Of a stretch of DNA of 8,855 bases, positions 1-6,939 are shown in pieces. The notes below the pieces were generated by a model. The model did no database searches, was not told the origin of the DNA, and saw only the letters and a list, made by a program, of their open reading frames with translations. Location: contig DASSUI010000076.1 of the NCBI GenBank assembly GCA_035707105.1, forward strand, positions 1 through 8,855, written 5' to 3'. The translations under genes and the position numbers were made by a program. How positions within the stretch are numbered: position 1 is the stretch's first letter; each line of letters opens with the position of its first letter. This DNA comes from JACDAN01 sp035707105. Its GTDB lineage: Bacteria; Actinomycetota; Thermoleophilia; Gaiellales; Gaiellaceae.

Positions 1-85
1 GCGTGACGAAGAGCGCCTCCGCTGCACGGCTGACGCTCCGCCGCTGGGCGACTTCCACGAGGGCCTGAAGCTGTTCCATGCGCAT
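1..85 (-). CDS. LysR-family transcriptional regulator, N-terminal fragment
   Basis: Only the first 28 codons are in the window; the rest lies beyond the left edge. Read on the minus strand from the ATG at 85, it begins MRMEQLQALVEVAQRR and continues SVSRAAEALFVT. This is the typical start of the LysR winged helix-turn-helix: a hydrophobic first helix followed by the S-x-x-R-A-A-E-x-L segment that leads into the recognition helix. Family members bind DNA as tetramers and usually sense a small metabolite through a C-terminal domain, which is not visible here. A second in-frame ATG at 79 is an equally reasonable start; neither has a clear Shine-Dalgarno. The gene diverges from the aceB/aceA operon across a short AT-rich region carrying a LysR-type box, so it probably regulates that operon and itself. 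The family call is well supported; the target is inferred from position. Confidence 0.85.
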   Translation of the reverse strand, partial: MRMEQLQALVEVAQRRSVSRAAEALFVT

Positions 86-86
86 A

Positions 87-103
87 AATAGAATTCTTCT
101 ATT
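87..103. promoter_or_regulatory. Candidate LysR-type operator (T-N11-A box)
   Basis: A perfect inverted repeat with 7-bp arms and a 3-bp centre (AATAGAA-TTC-TTCTATT). Its core fits the LysR-family box: ATAG-N7-CTAT, with T89 and A101 separated by 11 bases. It lies one base from the ATG at 85 and is centred at 95, about 64 bp upstream of the transcription start predicted for the aceB operon. That is near the usual position of the LysR recognition site. A second, shorter perfect dyad, CGAA-AGA-TTCG (112-122), sits close to the predicted -35 and could be the activation half-site. The repeats are seen directly; the protein that binds them is inferred. Confidence 0.55.
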
Positions 104-124
104 GCTAGGATCGAAAGATTCGCT

Positions 125-152
125 TTGATTTATATCGGAAAACTCCTAGGCT
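125..152 (+). promoter_or_regulatory. Candidate promoter of the small protein-aceB-aceA operon
   Basis: A -35-like TTGATT (125-130) and a -10-like TAGGCT (147-152, the TAnnnT pattern common in actinobacteria) are separated by 16 bp. Transcription would start near 159 and leave a leader of about 24 nt before the GTG at 183. The surrounding sequence is clearly more AT-rich than the rest of the window. I see no riboswitch or attenuator fold in so short a leader. The elements are weak matches chosen by eye. Confidence 0.4.
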
Positions 153-170
153 TGAGCGTCTCCAACGGAC

Positions 171-176
171 AAGGAG
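171..176 (+). promoter_or_regulatory. Strong Shine-Dalgarno for the 43-residue small ORF
   Basis: AAGGAG lies six bases before the GTG at 183, close to ideal in sequence and spacing. It is better than the weak GGAG with only four bases of spacing before the aceB GTG at 289. The ribosome therefore appears to be aimed first at the small ORF, which supports that ORF being a translated gene and aceB being at least partly coupled to it. Confidence 0.6.
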
Positions 177-182
177 CAGGCG

Positions 183-288
183 GTGACTCTTTTCAAGCGG
201 TTCAAGCGGCAGAAGCCGATGCAGCACGCGCCCAAGCCGGCGCTGTATCTCAAGAGCGAGCACGCGCCCTGCACGTGCCCGGAGCCCT

Positions 289-314
<26 letters not shown>
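183..314 (+). CDS. 43-residue small protein with CxC-x3-C motif, upstream of aceB
   Basis: I do not recognise a family. The protein has a basic N-terminal half (FKRFKRQK, about residues 4-11) and a C-terminal cluster CTCPEPCERDH (residues 30-40) with Cys30, Cys32, Cys36 and His40, which could bind a metal or form disulfides. It has no signal peptide or membrane segment. Three things argue that it is real: a near-ideal AAGGAG six bases before its GTG, GC-rich third positions in about 37 of 43 codons, and its place as first gene behind the predicted promoter. It overlaps the first 26 bases of aceB in another frame, ending at the TAG at 312-314, which suggests translational coupling. It might be a small accessory protein of the glyoxylate-shunt operon or a translated leader; the sequence does not decide. 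It is short enough to be missed by many gene callers. Confidence 0.6.
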
Positions 315-1815
<1,501 letters not shown>

Positions 1816-1827
1816 GGGGAGCGATCC

Positions 1828-3099
1828 ATGGACGGCAACGGCAACGGCAGGCACACCCGCTGGGAGGGGATCCGGCGCGACTGGGCAGCGGAGGACGTCG
1901 ATCGGCTGCGCGGGTCGGTCCAGATCGAGCACACGCTCGCGCGGCGGGGAGCCGAGCGGCTCTGGGAGCTGCTCCACACAGAGGACTACCTTCCCACCCT
2001 CGGCGCGCTCACCGGCGGCCAGGCGGTGCAGATGGTCAAGGCGGGCGCGAAGGGGATCTACGTGTCCGGGTGGCAGGTCGCGGGCGACGCGAACCTCGCC
2101 GGCGACACGTATCCCGACCAGTCGCTCTACCCGGCGAACTCGGTGCCTGCGCACGTCCGCCGCTTGAACCGCGCGCTCCAGCGGGCGGATCAGATCGAGA
2201 AGGCGGAGGGCGAGGTCTCGCGTGACTGGTTCGTCCCGATCGTCGCCGATGCGGAAGCTGGCTTCGGCGGCAACCTCAACTCGTTCGAGCTGATGAAGGG
2301 GATGATCGAGGCGGGCGCGGCCGGCGTGCACTTCGAGGACCAGCTCGCGTCCGAGAAGAAGTGCGGCCACCTCGGCGGCAAGGTGCTCGTCCCGACGTCG
2401 CAGTTCGTCGGCACCCTGAAGGCGGCGCGGCTCGCCGCGGACGTCATGGGCGTTCCGACGGTCCTCATCTCACGCACCGACGCCGATGCGGCGACGCTCC
2501 TCACGAGCGACGTCGACCCCGCCGACCACGAGTTCCTGACCGGCGAGCGGAGCCACGAGGGGTTCTTCCACGTGCGCGCCGGGCTCGAACCGTCGATCAA
2601 GCGGTCGCTGGCCTACGCGCCCTACGCGGACATCGTCTGGTTCGAGACGTCCAAGCCCGACATGGGCGAGGCCCGGGAGTTCGCGGCGGCGATCCATGCC
2701 GAGTTCCCCGGCAAGCTGCTCGCCTACAACTGCTCGCCGTCGTTCAACTGGCGCAAGCACCTGGGCGACGACGAGATCGCAGGCTTCCAGTCCACGCTCG
2801 GCGAGTTGGGCTACAAGTTCCAGTTCATCACCCTCGCCGGCTTCCATGCCCTGAACGCGTCGATGTTCGAGCTGGCGCGCGGGTACGTCGACGAGGGGAT
2901 GACGGCGTACGTGCGCTTGCAGGAGCGCGAGTTCGAGCTGGAGGAGGACGGTTACACGGCGACGCGCCACCAGCGCGAGGTCGGAGCCGGGTACTTCGAC
3001 GCGGTCGCACAGACGATCTCCGGCGGCGAGTCGTCCACGCTCGCGCTCAAGGGGTCGACGGAGGAGGCGCAGTTCGAAGGCGCCGGAGCTCCTCGCTGA
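1828..3099 (+). CDS. aceA: Isocitrate lyase
   Basis: Splits isocitrate into succinate and glyoxylate, the first committed step of the glyoxylate shunt. At 423 residues it matches the short bacterial form (about 430). The catalytic KKCGH is complete at 177-181 with C179 as the active-site cysteine. SGWQ (80-83), the Mg-binding aspartate D141 in VADAEAGFGG, and the substrate-binding NCSPSFNW (301-308) are all present, so the enzyme should be active. The ATG at 1828 has a good GAGGGGAG ribosome site that overlaps the aceB stop region, and only 12 bases separate the two genes, so they are almost certainly cotranscribed. The last 53 bases are also the end of the opposite-strand glycosylase gene, leaving no room for a conventional terminator between the convergent genes. 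A second possibility, methylisocitrate lyase, is unlikely given the exact KKCGH and the adjacent aceB. Confidence 0.98.
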   Translation: MDGNGNGRHTRWEGIRRDWAAEDVDRLRGSVQIEHTLARRGAERLWELLHTEDYLPTLGALTGGQAVQMVKAGAKGIYVSGWQVAGDANLAGDTYPDQSLYPANSVPAHVRRLNRALQRADQIEKAEGEVSRDWFVPIVADAEAGFGGNLNSFELMKGMIEAGAAGVHFEDQLASEKKCGHLGGKVLVPTSQFVGTLKAARLAADVMGVPTVLISRTDADAATLLTSDVDPADHEFLTGERSHEGFFHVRAGLEPSIKRSLAYAPYADIVWFETSKPDMGEAREFAAAIHAEFPGKLLAYNCSPSFNWRKHLGDDEIAGFQSTLGELGYKFQFITLAGFHALNASMFELARGYVDEGMTAYVRLQEREFELEEDGYTATRHQREVGAGYFDAVAQTISGGESSTLALKGSTEEAQFEGAGAPR

Positions 3100-3676
3100 C
3101 CACGGCCAGCGCCTCGCCGAGCCGTGCCCGGTTCGCGCGGTCGTTGAGCCAGCGTGACGTGCCGGACGGGTGCGGCAGGGGGATCGCCGTCGCACCGTTC
3201 AGCTCGTAGCGGCGGCCGATCGTCTCGCCGAGGTTCGTGATCCCGAGCAACCGGCGTGCCGACAGCCCGCCCACGACGAGGATCAGCTCCGGGCGGATCA
3301 GCTCGAGCTCCCACTCGCGCCAGAACGAGCACAGCGCCTGCTCCTCCGGGGTGGGCGTCCGGTCGCCGTTGCCCGAGCGGGCCTTGCCGGGGTAGCAGCG
3401 CGTGACCGATGCGCAGTAGAAGGTCCCGTAGAACCCGTCCTCGTCCATCTCGAGCCAGCGGCGGAGCGTCCTGCCCGCGCGGCCGCGCCAGGGCAGCCGC
3501 TCGACGCCCTCGACGGCGCCCGGCGCCTGGCCGTGGATGTACGCGCGCTGGCCGGTGTACGGCTGGACGATCGGGAGCGACTCGAGCGGGTAGCCGGCCT
3601 CGACGCACGCCCGGCACACGCGGTTGTCGCGCTGGAGCGAGGCGATCGACCGGTACGACGAGCGGCGCCTCGTCAA
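3047..3676 (-). CDS. Uracil-DNA-glycosylase-superfamily protein (Fe-S type)
   Basis: Probably removes uracil or another damaged base from DNA to start base excision repair. With the TTG at 3676 as start it has 209 residues. Motif A is GQAPG (49-53), followed by the LPWRGRAG loop (61-68) that matches the PFxGxAG segment of family 4. Motif B is HPSG (169-172). Four cysteines, C21 and C24 (CRAC), C94 (TRCYPGK) and C116 (ALC), plus RTPTPEE (106-112), match the [4Fe-4S] layout of family 4 enzymes. Motif A has Gln where family 4 usually has Glu (GEAPG), so the base specificity may differ. TTG is chosen because it shares two bases with the stop of the upstream methyltransferase (TTGA) and just precedes the conserved RDNRVCRAC; there is no clear ribosome site, so the start is less certain than the gene. 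The 3' end overlaps aceA by 53 bp on the other strand. Confidence 0.83.
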   Translation of the reverse strand: MTRRRSSYRSIASLQRDNRVCRACVEAGYPLESLPIVQPYTGQRAYIHGQAPGAVEGVERLPWRGRAGRTLRRWLEMDEDGFYGTFYCASVTRCYPGKARSGNGDRTPTPEEQALCSFWREWELELIRPELILVVGGLSARRLLGITNLGETIGRRYELNGATAIPLPHPSGTSRWLNDRANRARLGEALAVVSEELRRLRTAPPPSTP

Positions 3677-4260
3677 GGAGCGGCGACCATCACGAAGAGC
3701 CGGCTCCGGTGGACGACACGGCCGCCCAGCTCCGCGGCGAGCTCGTCGGGGACGAACACCCGCTTGAACACCTTCCAGCGGGTGCCGTCCTTGAGCACGC
3801 GCTCGTCCCAGCGCGCAGGCTCCTCGCCTTCGTCCAGGATCGTCCCGACGACGACAAGCTCGTGCGCAACTCGGCGCGCCTCGGCGAGGAATCGGACACG
3901 GTCCGGCTCCTCGAGGTGGCAGTAGAAATAGCTCGTGAAGAGGCGGTCGAACGACGCGTCCGCGAAGGGCAGGTGGAGCGCGTCGCCTCGCACGAAGCTC
4001 GCGTTGGGCGCCTGCTCGCGCGCGACCTCGAGCATCGACTCGCTCTGGTCGAGGCCGACGACCTCGCCGAGGAGATGCCGGGTCATGAACCCCGTCCCAC
4101 AAGCGACGTCCAGCGTGCGCGCGGGCGGAAGCTCCGCGATCCACCCCTCGAGCAGCGTCCGTTCCGCGTGCCAGTCGCGCGGCCGGTTATCGGCATAGAG
4201 GCCCCGGCCGAGCCACCAGTCGTCGTACTCGCGCGCCCGGGCCTCGTAGTAGGCCTTCAC
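3673..4260 (-). CDS. Class I SAM-dependent methyltransferase, substrate unknown
   Basis: A 195-residue protein with the Rossmann-fold methyltransferase motifs in order: motif I LDVACGTGF (50-58), post-I VVGLDQSESML (67-77) whose acidic D71 should hold the SAM ribose, motif II around VRGDALHLPFADASFD (90-105), and a strand-helix YFYCHLEEPDR (111-121). The N-terminal YYEARAREYDDWW is typical of small-molecule methyltransferases of the UbiE/Methyltransf_11 type. There is no DNA- or RNA-recognition domain, so the substrate cannot be named. Translation appears to begin at the GTG at 4260, directly at the predicted transcription start (leaderless). The glycosylase gene starts on the last bases of this gene, so the two form an operon. 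A role linked to DNA repair is possible from that pairing but is only inference. Confidence 0.85.
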   Translation of the reverse strand: MKAYYEARAREYDDWWLGRGLYADNRPRDWHAERTLLEGWIAELPPARTLDVACGTGFMTRHLLGEVVGLDQSESMLEVAREQAPNASFVRGDALHLPFADASFDRLFTSYFYCHLEEPDRVRFLAEARRVAHELVVVGTILDEGEEPARWDERVLKDGTRWKVFKRVFVPDELAAELGGRVVHRSRLFVMVAAP

Positions 4261-4266
4261 CGAACC

Positions 4267-4273
4267 TAGAGTA
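4267..4273. promoter_or_regulatory. Shared bidirectional -10 element for two leaderless genes
   Basis: TAGAGTA lies in the 18-base gap between two divergent GTG starts. On the plus strand TAGAGT (4267-4272) is a TAnnnT -10 hexamer whose usual start point falls on the G of the GTG at 4279. On the minus strand TACTCT (4273 down to 4268) does the same for the GTG at 4260, within one base. Neither GTG has a Shine-Dalgarno and no 5' leader would fit, so both mRNAs should be leaderless, which is common in actinobacteria. No convincing -35 is seen on either side. Confidence 0.5.
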
Positions 4274-4278
4274 CGGCC

Positions 4279-5154
4279 GTGCTGCCGCTCGAGTCGGTGC
4301 CCAACTTCTCCGAGGGGCGCGACCCGGCCACCATCGATGCGATCGCCGCCGCGTTCTCCCGCGGGGTGCGCCTCCTCGACGTCCACTCCGACCCGGATCA
4401 CAACCGTTCGGTCTTCACCGTCGTCGGCGAGGACGAGCCGCTCGTGGACGCGCTCGTGGACGCGATCGGCGTCGCCCGCGACCGCATCGACCTCGCGAGG
4501 CACGAGGGCGCGCACCCGCGCGTCGGTGCGGCCGACGTCGTCCCGCTCGTTCCGCTGCGCCCCGGCGACATGGACCGGGCGAAGGCGGCTGGGATGCACC
4601 TGGCTCGCCGCGTGGGCGAGCTGGGTGTTCCCGTGTTCCTCTACGCGGAGCTGGGCGGCGGCAGGGGCCCCGCGTTCTTCCGGCGCGGCGGGACGGAGGA
4701 GCTGGCACGCCGGCTCGCCGAGGGTCTCACGCCGGACTTCGGTCCGGACGAGCTCCACTCGAGCGCCGGCTGCGTCCTCGTCGGCGCACGCCGGCCGCTG
4801 ATCGCATTCAACGTCGACCTGCGGAGCGCCACGCTGGACGACGCGCGGACGATCGCGTCGGCGATCCGTGAGCGGGACGGCGGCTTCCCCGGAGTGCGAG
4901 CGCTCGGTCTCGAGCTGCCGAGCTCCGGCCGGGTCCAGGTGAGCATGAACGTCGAGGACTGGGAGGCCGCCGCGCTGCACGAGATCGTCGCCCGGATCGA
5001 GTCCGAGGCGGCGGCGCTCGGGGTCGCCGTCGACCGGGCCGAGCTCGTCGGGCTGATGCCGGCGGGAGCGGCGGCGGCAGCCGCGGGATCGGCCTTGCGG
5101 ATCGACGGCTTCGACGCCTCTCGTCTGATCGAGACGCGTCTACTCGCGGACTAG
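4279..5154 (+). CDS. Glutamate formimidoyltransferase
   Basis: Transfers the formimino group of N-formiminoglutamate to tetrahydrofolate, giving glutamate and 5-formiminotetrahydrofolate, the last step of one histidine degradation route. Its 291 residues correspond to the N-terminal transferase half of mammalian FTCD, without the cyclodeaminase domain. Recognisable segments are VPNFSEGR (7-14), DHNRSVFTVVG (40-50) and the active-site region LARHEGAHPRVGAADVVP (72-89). In that region H79 corresponds to catalytic His82 of the pig enzyme, counting by the shared HPR. Near the C-terminus, LGLELPSSGRVQVSMNV fits the second subdomain. The GTG start has no ribosome site but sits on a predicted transcription start. 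The neighbouring hutH, hutU and hutI make the pathway role firm. A separate cyclodeaminase, needed to recycle formimino-THF, is not in the window. Confidence 0.95.
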   Translation: MLPLESVPNFSEGRDPATIDAIAAAFSRGVRLLDVHSDPDHNRSVFTVVGEDEPLVDALVDAIGVARDRIDLARHEGAHPRVGAADVVPLVPLRPGDMDRAKAAGMHLARRVGELGVPVFLYAELGGGRGPAFFRRGGTEELARRLAEGLTPDFGPDELHSSAGCVLVGARRPLIAFNVDLRSATLDDARTIASAIRERDGGFPGVRALGLELPSSGRVQVSMNVEDWEAAALHEIVARIESEAAALGVAVDRAELVGLMPAGAAAAAAGSALRIDGFDASRLIETRLLAD

Positions 5155-5157
5155 CAT
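5129..5157 (+). promoter_or_regulatory. Candidate leaderless promoter of hutH
   Basis: TAGCAT (5152-5157) matches four of six -10 bases and begins with the TAG stop codon of the formimidoyltransferase gene. TCGAGA (5129-5134), 17 bp upstream, is a passable -35. The predicted start point falls at 5164, one base before the hutH GTG at 5165. There is no Shine-Dalgarno before that GTG, so a leaderless transcript would explain how hutH is translated. Readthrough from the upstream gene is also possible. Confidence 0.4.
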
Positions 5158-5164
5158 CCCTCGC

Positions 5165-6700
5165 GTGGTCGAGACCCAGGTCCTGACCGGCGACGACCTC
5201 GAGGTCCACCAGGTCTGGGCCGTCGCGGTCGACGGCGCGCCGGCGGAGCTCTCGGGGCCCGCGCGGGAACGGATGCGCGCCGCGCGCGACGTCGTCGAGC
5301 GCGCGGCCGCCTCGCCGGAGCGCACCTACGGGGTCAACACCGGCTTCGGCCGGCTCGTGACGAAGACGATCCCGTCGGAGCTCGCCGAGGAGCTCCAGGT
5401 GCGGCTGCTCCGAAGCCACGCGTGCGGCGTGGGGGAGCCGTACCCGGACGAGATCGTCCGCGCGGCGCTGCTGCTGCGCGCGAACGCCCTCGCCACCGGG
5501 GTCTCGGGTGCGCGCGTCGAGGTGGCCGAACTGCTGCTCGAGTGCCTCCGCCGCGGCGTCCTTCCGCGCGTTCCGAGCCGTGGCTCGGTCGGGGCGAGCG
5601 GCGATCTCGCGCCTCTGGCGCACCTCGCGCTGCCGCTCATCGGCGAGGGGGAGGCATGGTTCGACGGCGATCTGCTGGGCGGCTCCGAGGCGCTCGCGCG
5701 GGCCGGCCTCGAGCCGATCCGGCTTCGAGCCAAGGAAGGGCTGTCCCTGATCAACGGAACGCAGTTCATGGCGGCGTTCGGGGCGCTCGGCGCCGTGCGG
5801 GTGCGGCGGCTCGCCGTGGCCGCCGACATCGCGTGCGCACTGTCCGTCGAGGCGCTGCAGGGGTCGCGGAAGGCCTTCTCGCCCGGCGTCCACGCCGTCC
5901 GCCCGCTCCGCGGCCAGGCCGAGTCGGCCGCGAACGTGGTCCGTCTGCTCGAGGGCTCGTCCGTGATGGAGTCGCACCGATGGTGCGATCGCGTGCAGGA
6001 CGCATACTCGCTCCGGTGTGCGCCCCAGGTGCACGGGGCGTGCCGCGACCTGCTCCGCCACGTCGAGCAGACGGTTGGCGTCGAGTTGAACGCAGGCACC
6101 GACAACCCGCTCGTCCTCGTCGACGAGGACGAGATCGTGTCCGCCGGCAACTTCCACGGCCAGCCCGTCGCGTTCGCGCTCGACGTACTGGCGATGGCCG
6201 CGTCCGAGCTGGCGAGCATCTCCGAGCGGCGGACGGAGCGGCTGGTCAACCCGAGCCTGTCCGACGGCCTGCCGGCGTTCCTCGCCGCCGACGGGGGGCT
6301 CAACTCGGGCTTCATGATCCCGCAGTACGTGGCCGCGTCGCTCGTGAGCGAGAACAAGTCGCTGGCGCACCCGGCGAGCATCGACTCGATCCCGACGAGC
6401 GCCGGTCAGGAGGATCACGTCTCGATGGGCAATGCCTCCGGGCTGAAGGCGTGGCAGGTGGTCGGCAACGCCGAGCGGGTCGTCGCGATCGAGCTGCTCG
6501 CCGGTTCGCAGGCCGTCGAGTTCCTGGCGCCGCTCGGCGCCGGACGCGGAGGCGAGGCGGTACGTCGCTTCGTGCGCTCGCTCTCGCCGAGGGTCGTGGA
6601 CGACCGGCCGCTCGGCGCCGACATCGAGGCCGTTGCGGCCGCGATCCGCGACGGCTCGCTCGGGGCGGCCGTGGAGTCCGAGGTGGGCGAGCTCTCGTGA
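5165..6700 (+). CDS. hutH: Histidine ammonia-lyase
   Basis: Removes ammonia from L-histidine to give trans-urocanate, the first step of histidine degradation. At 511 residues it has the usual length. The Ala-Ser-Gly triplet that cyclises into the MIO electrophile is at 144-146, in the signature GSVGASGDLAPL. Other active-site elements are Y55 (TYGVNTGFG), S84-H85 (RSHACGVG), Y281 and R284 (QDAYSLR), and E416 (QEDHVSMG). The Ser-His pair at 84-85 points to histidine rather than phenylalanine or tyrosine as substrate, and the downstream hutU agrees. The GTG at 5165 is chosen because it starts ten bases after the previous stop and fits the family N-terminus. It has no ribosome site but follows a -10-like TAGCAT. 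The stop overlaps the next start as GTGA. Confidence 0.97.
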   Translation: MVETQVLTGDDLEVHQVWAVAVDGAPAELSGPARERMRAARDVVERAAASPERTYGVNTGFGRLVTKTIPSELAEELQVRLLRSHACGVGEPYPDEIVRAALLLRANALATGVSGARVEVAELLLECLRRGVLPRVPSRGSVGASGDLAPLAHLALPLIGEGEAWFDGDLLGGSEALARAGLEPIRLRAKEGLSLINGTQFMAAFGALGAVRVRRLAVAADIACALSVEALQGSRKAFSPGVHAVRPLRGQAESAANVVRLLEGSSVMESHRWCDRVQDAYSLRCAPQVHGACRDLLRHVEQTVGVELNAGTDNPLVLVDEDEIVSAGNFHGQPVAFALDVLAMAASELASISERRTERLVNPSLSDGLPAFLAADGGLNSGFMIPQYVAASLVSENKSLAHPASIDSIPTSAGQEDHVSMGNASGLKAWQVVGNAERVVAIELLAGSQAVEFLAPLGAGRGGEAVRRFVRSLSPRVVDDRPLGADIEAVAAAIRDGSLGAAVESEVGELS

Positions 6701-6939
6701 CGGAGGGGCAGAACGGACGGCCCGCACGGGCGAAGGGGCCGGACCGGCCTTTCCGGTCGGCGTTCCTCTTCTACGGCGGGCTCGCGATCGTCGGGTTCGG
6801 CTTCCTGCTCCTGACGGGACAGAGCGCGGGACGTGCCGCCGCCGGCGCCGCGGCCGCCTTCGTCCTTGCGACCGGGTGGACGTGGTGGCGGATGTACAAG
6901 GACGAGAAGCGCGAGCGGCGCAAGGGGGCGAAGCGATGA
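6697..6939 (+). CDS. 80-residue two-helix membrane protein within the hut operon
   Basis: I do not recognise a family. The GTG at 6697 overlaps the hutH stop (GTGA), and its own TGA overlaps the hutU start (ATGA), so it is tightly built into the operon. The layout is a basic, hydrophilic head (residues 1-20), a hydrophobic segment of about 20 residues (21-41), a short turn containing QSAGR, a second Ala-rich hydrophobic segment ending in WTWW (46-64), and a strongly basic tail (DEKRERRKGAKR, 69-80). Both ends are positively charged, so a hairpin with both termini in the cytoplasm is likely. It has no signal peptide. It may be an accessory subunit of a transporter or simply a lineage-specific cargo gene; nothing in the sequence shows a histidine-related function. 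Both junction overlaps and the GC-rich codon use support a real gene. Confidence 0.85.
   Translation: MTEGQNGRPARAKGPDRPFRSAFLFYGGLAIVGFGFLLLTGQSAGRAAAGAAAAFVLATGWTWWRMYKDEKRERRKGAKR

Noticed and set aside
153..182. Riboswitch or attenuator in the leader of the aceB operon
   Set aside because: The predicted leader is only about 24 nt and has no fold beyond the ribosome site.
3101..3126. CACGGC...GCCGTG inverted repeat one base after the aceA stop, as a terminator
   Set aside because: The 6-bp stem has a 14-base loop and no T-tract, and it lies in glycosylase coding sequence. It is too weak to call in DNA this GC-rich.
3676..4144. Upstream extension of the glycosylase frame into the methyltransferase gene
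   Set aside because: The extension has no homologous-looking sequence and lies antiphase to a convincing methyltransferase. The conserved part begins just after the TTG at 3676.
5165..6700. Phenylalanine or tyrosine ammonia-lyase instead of histidine ammonia-lyase
   Set aside because: The Ser-His pair at residues 84-85 and the hutU/hutI neighbours indicate histidine as substrate.
6633..6935. Upstream in-frame extension of hutU, giving a 670-residue protein
   Set aside because: The extra 101 residues are Arg-rich shadow sequence of hutH and the membrane protein. The ATG at 6936 has a ribosome site and an ATGA overlap and gives the normal urocanase length.
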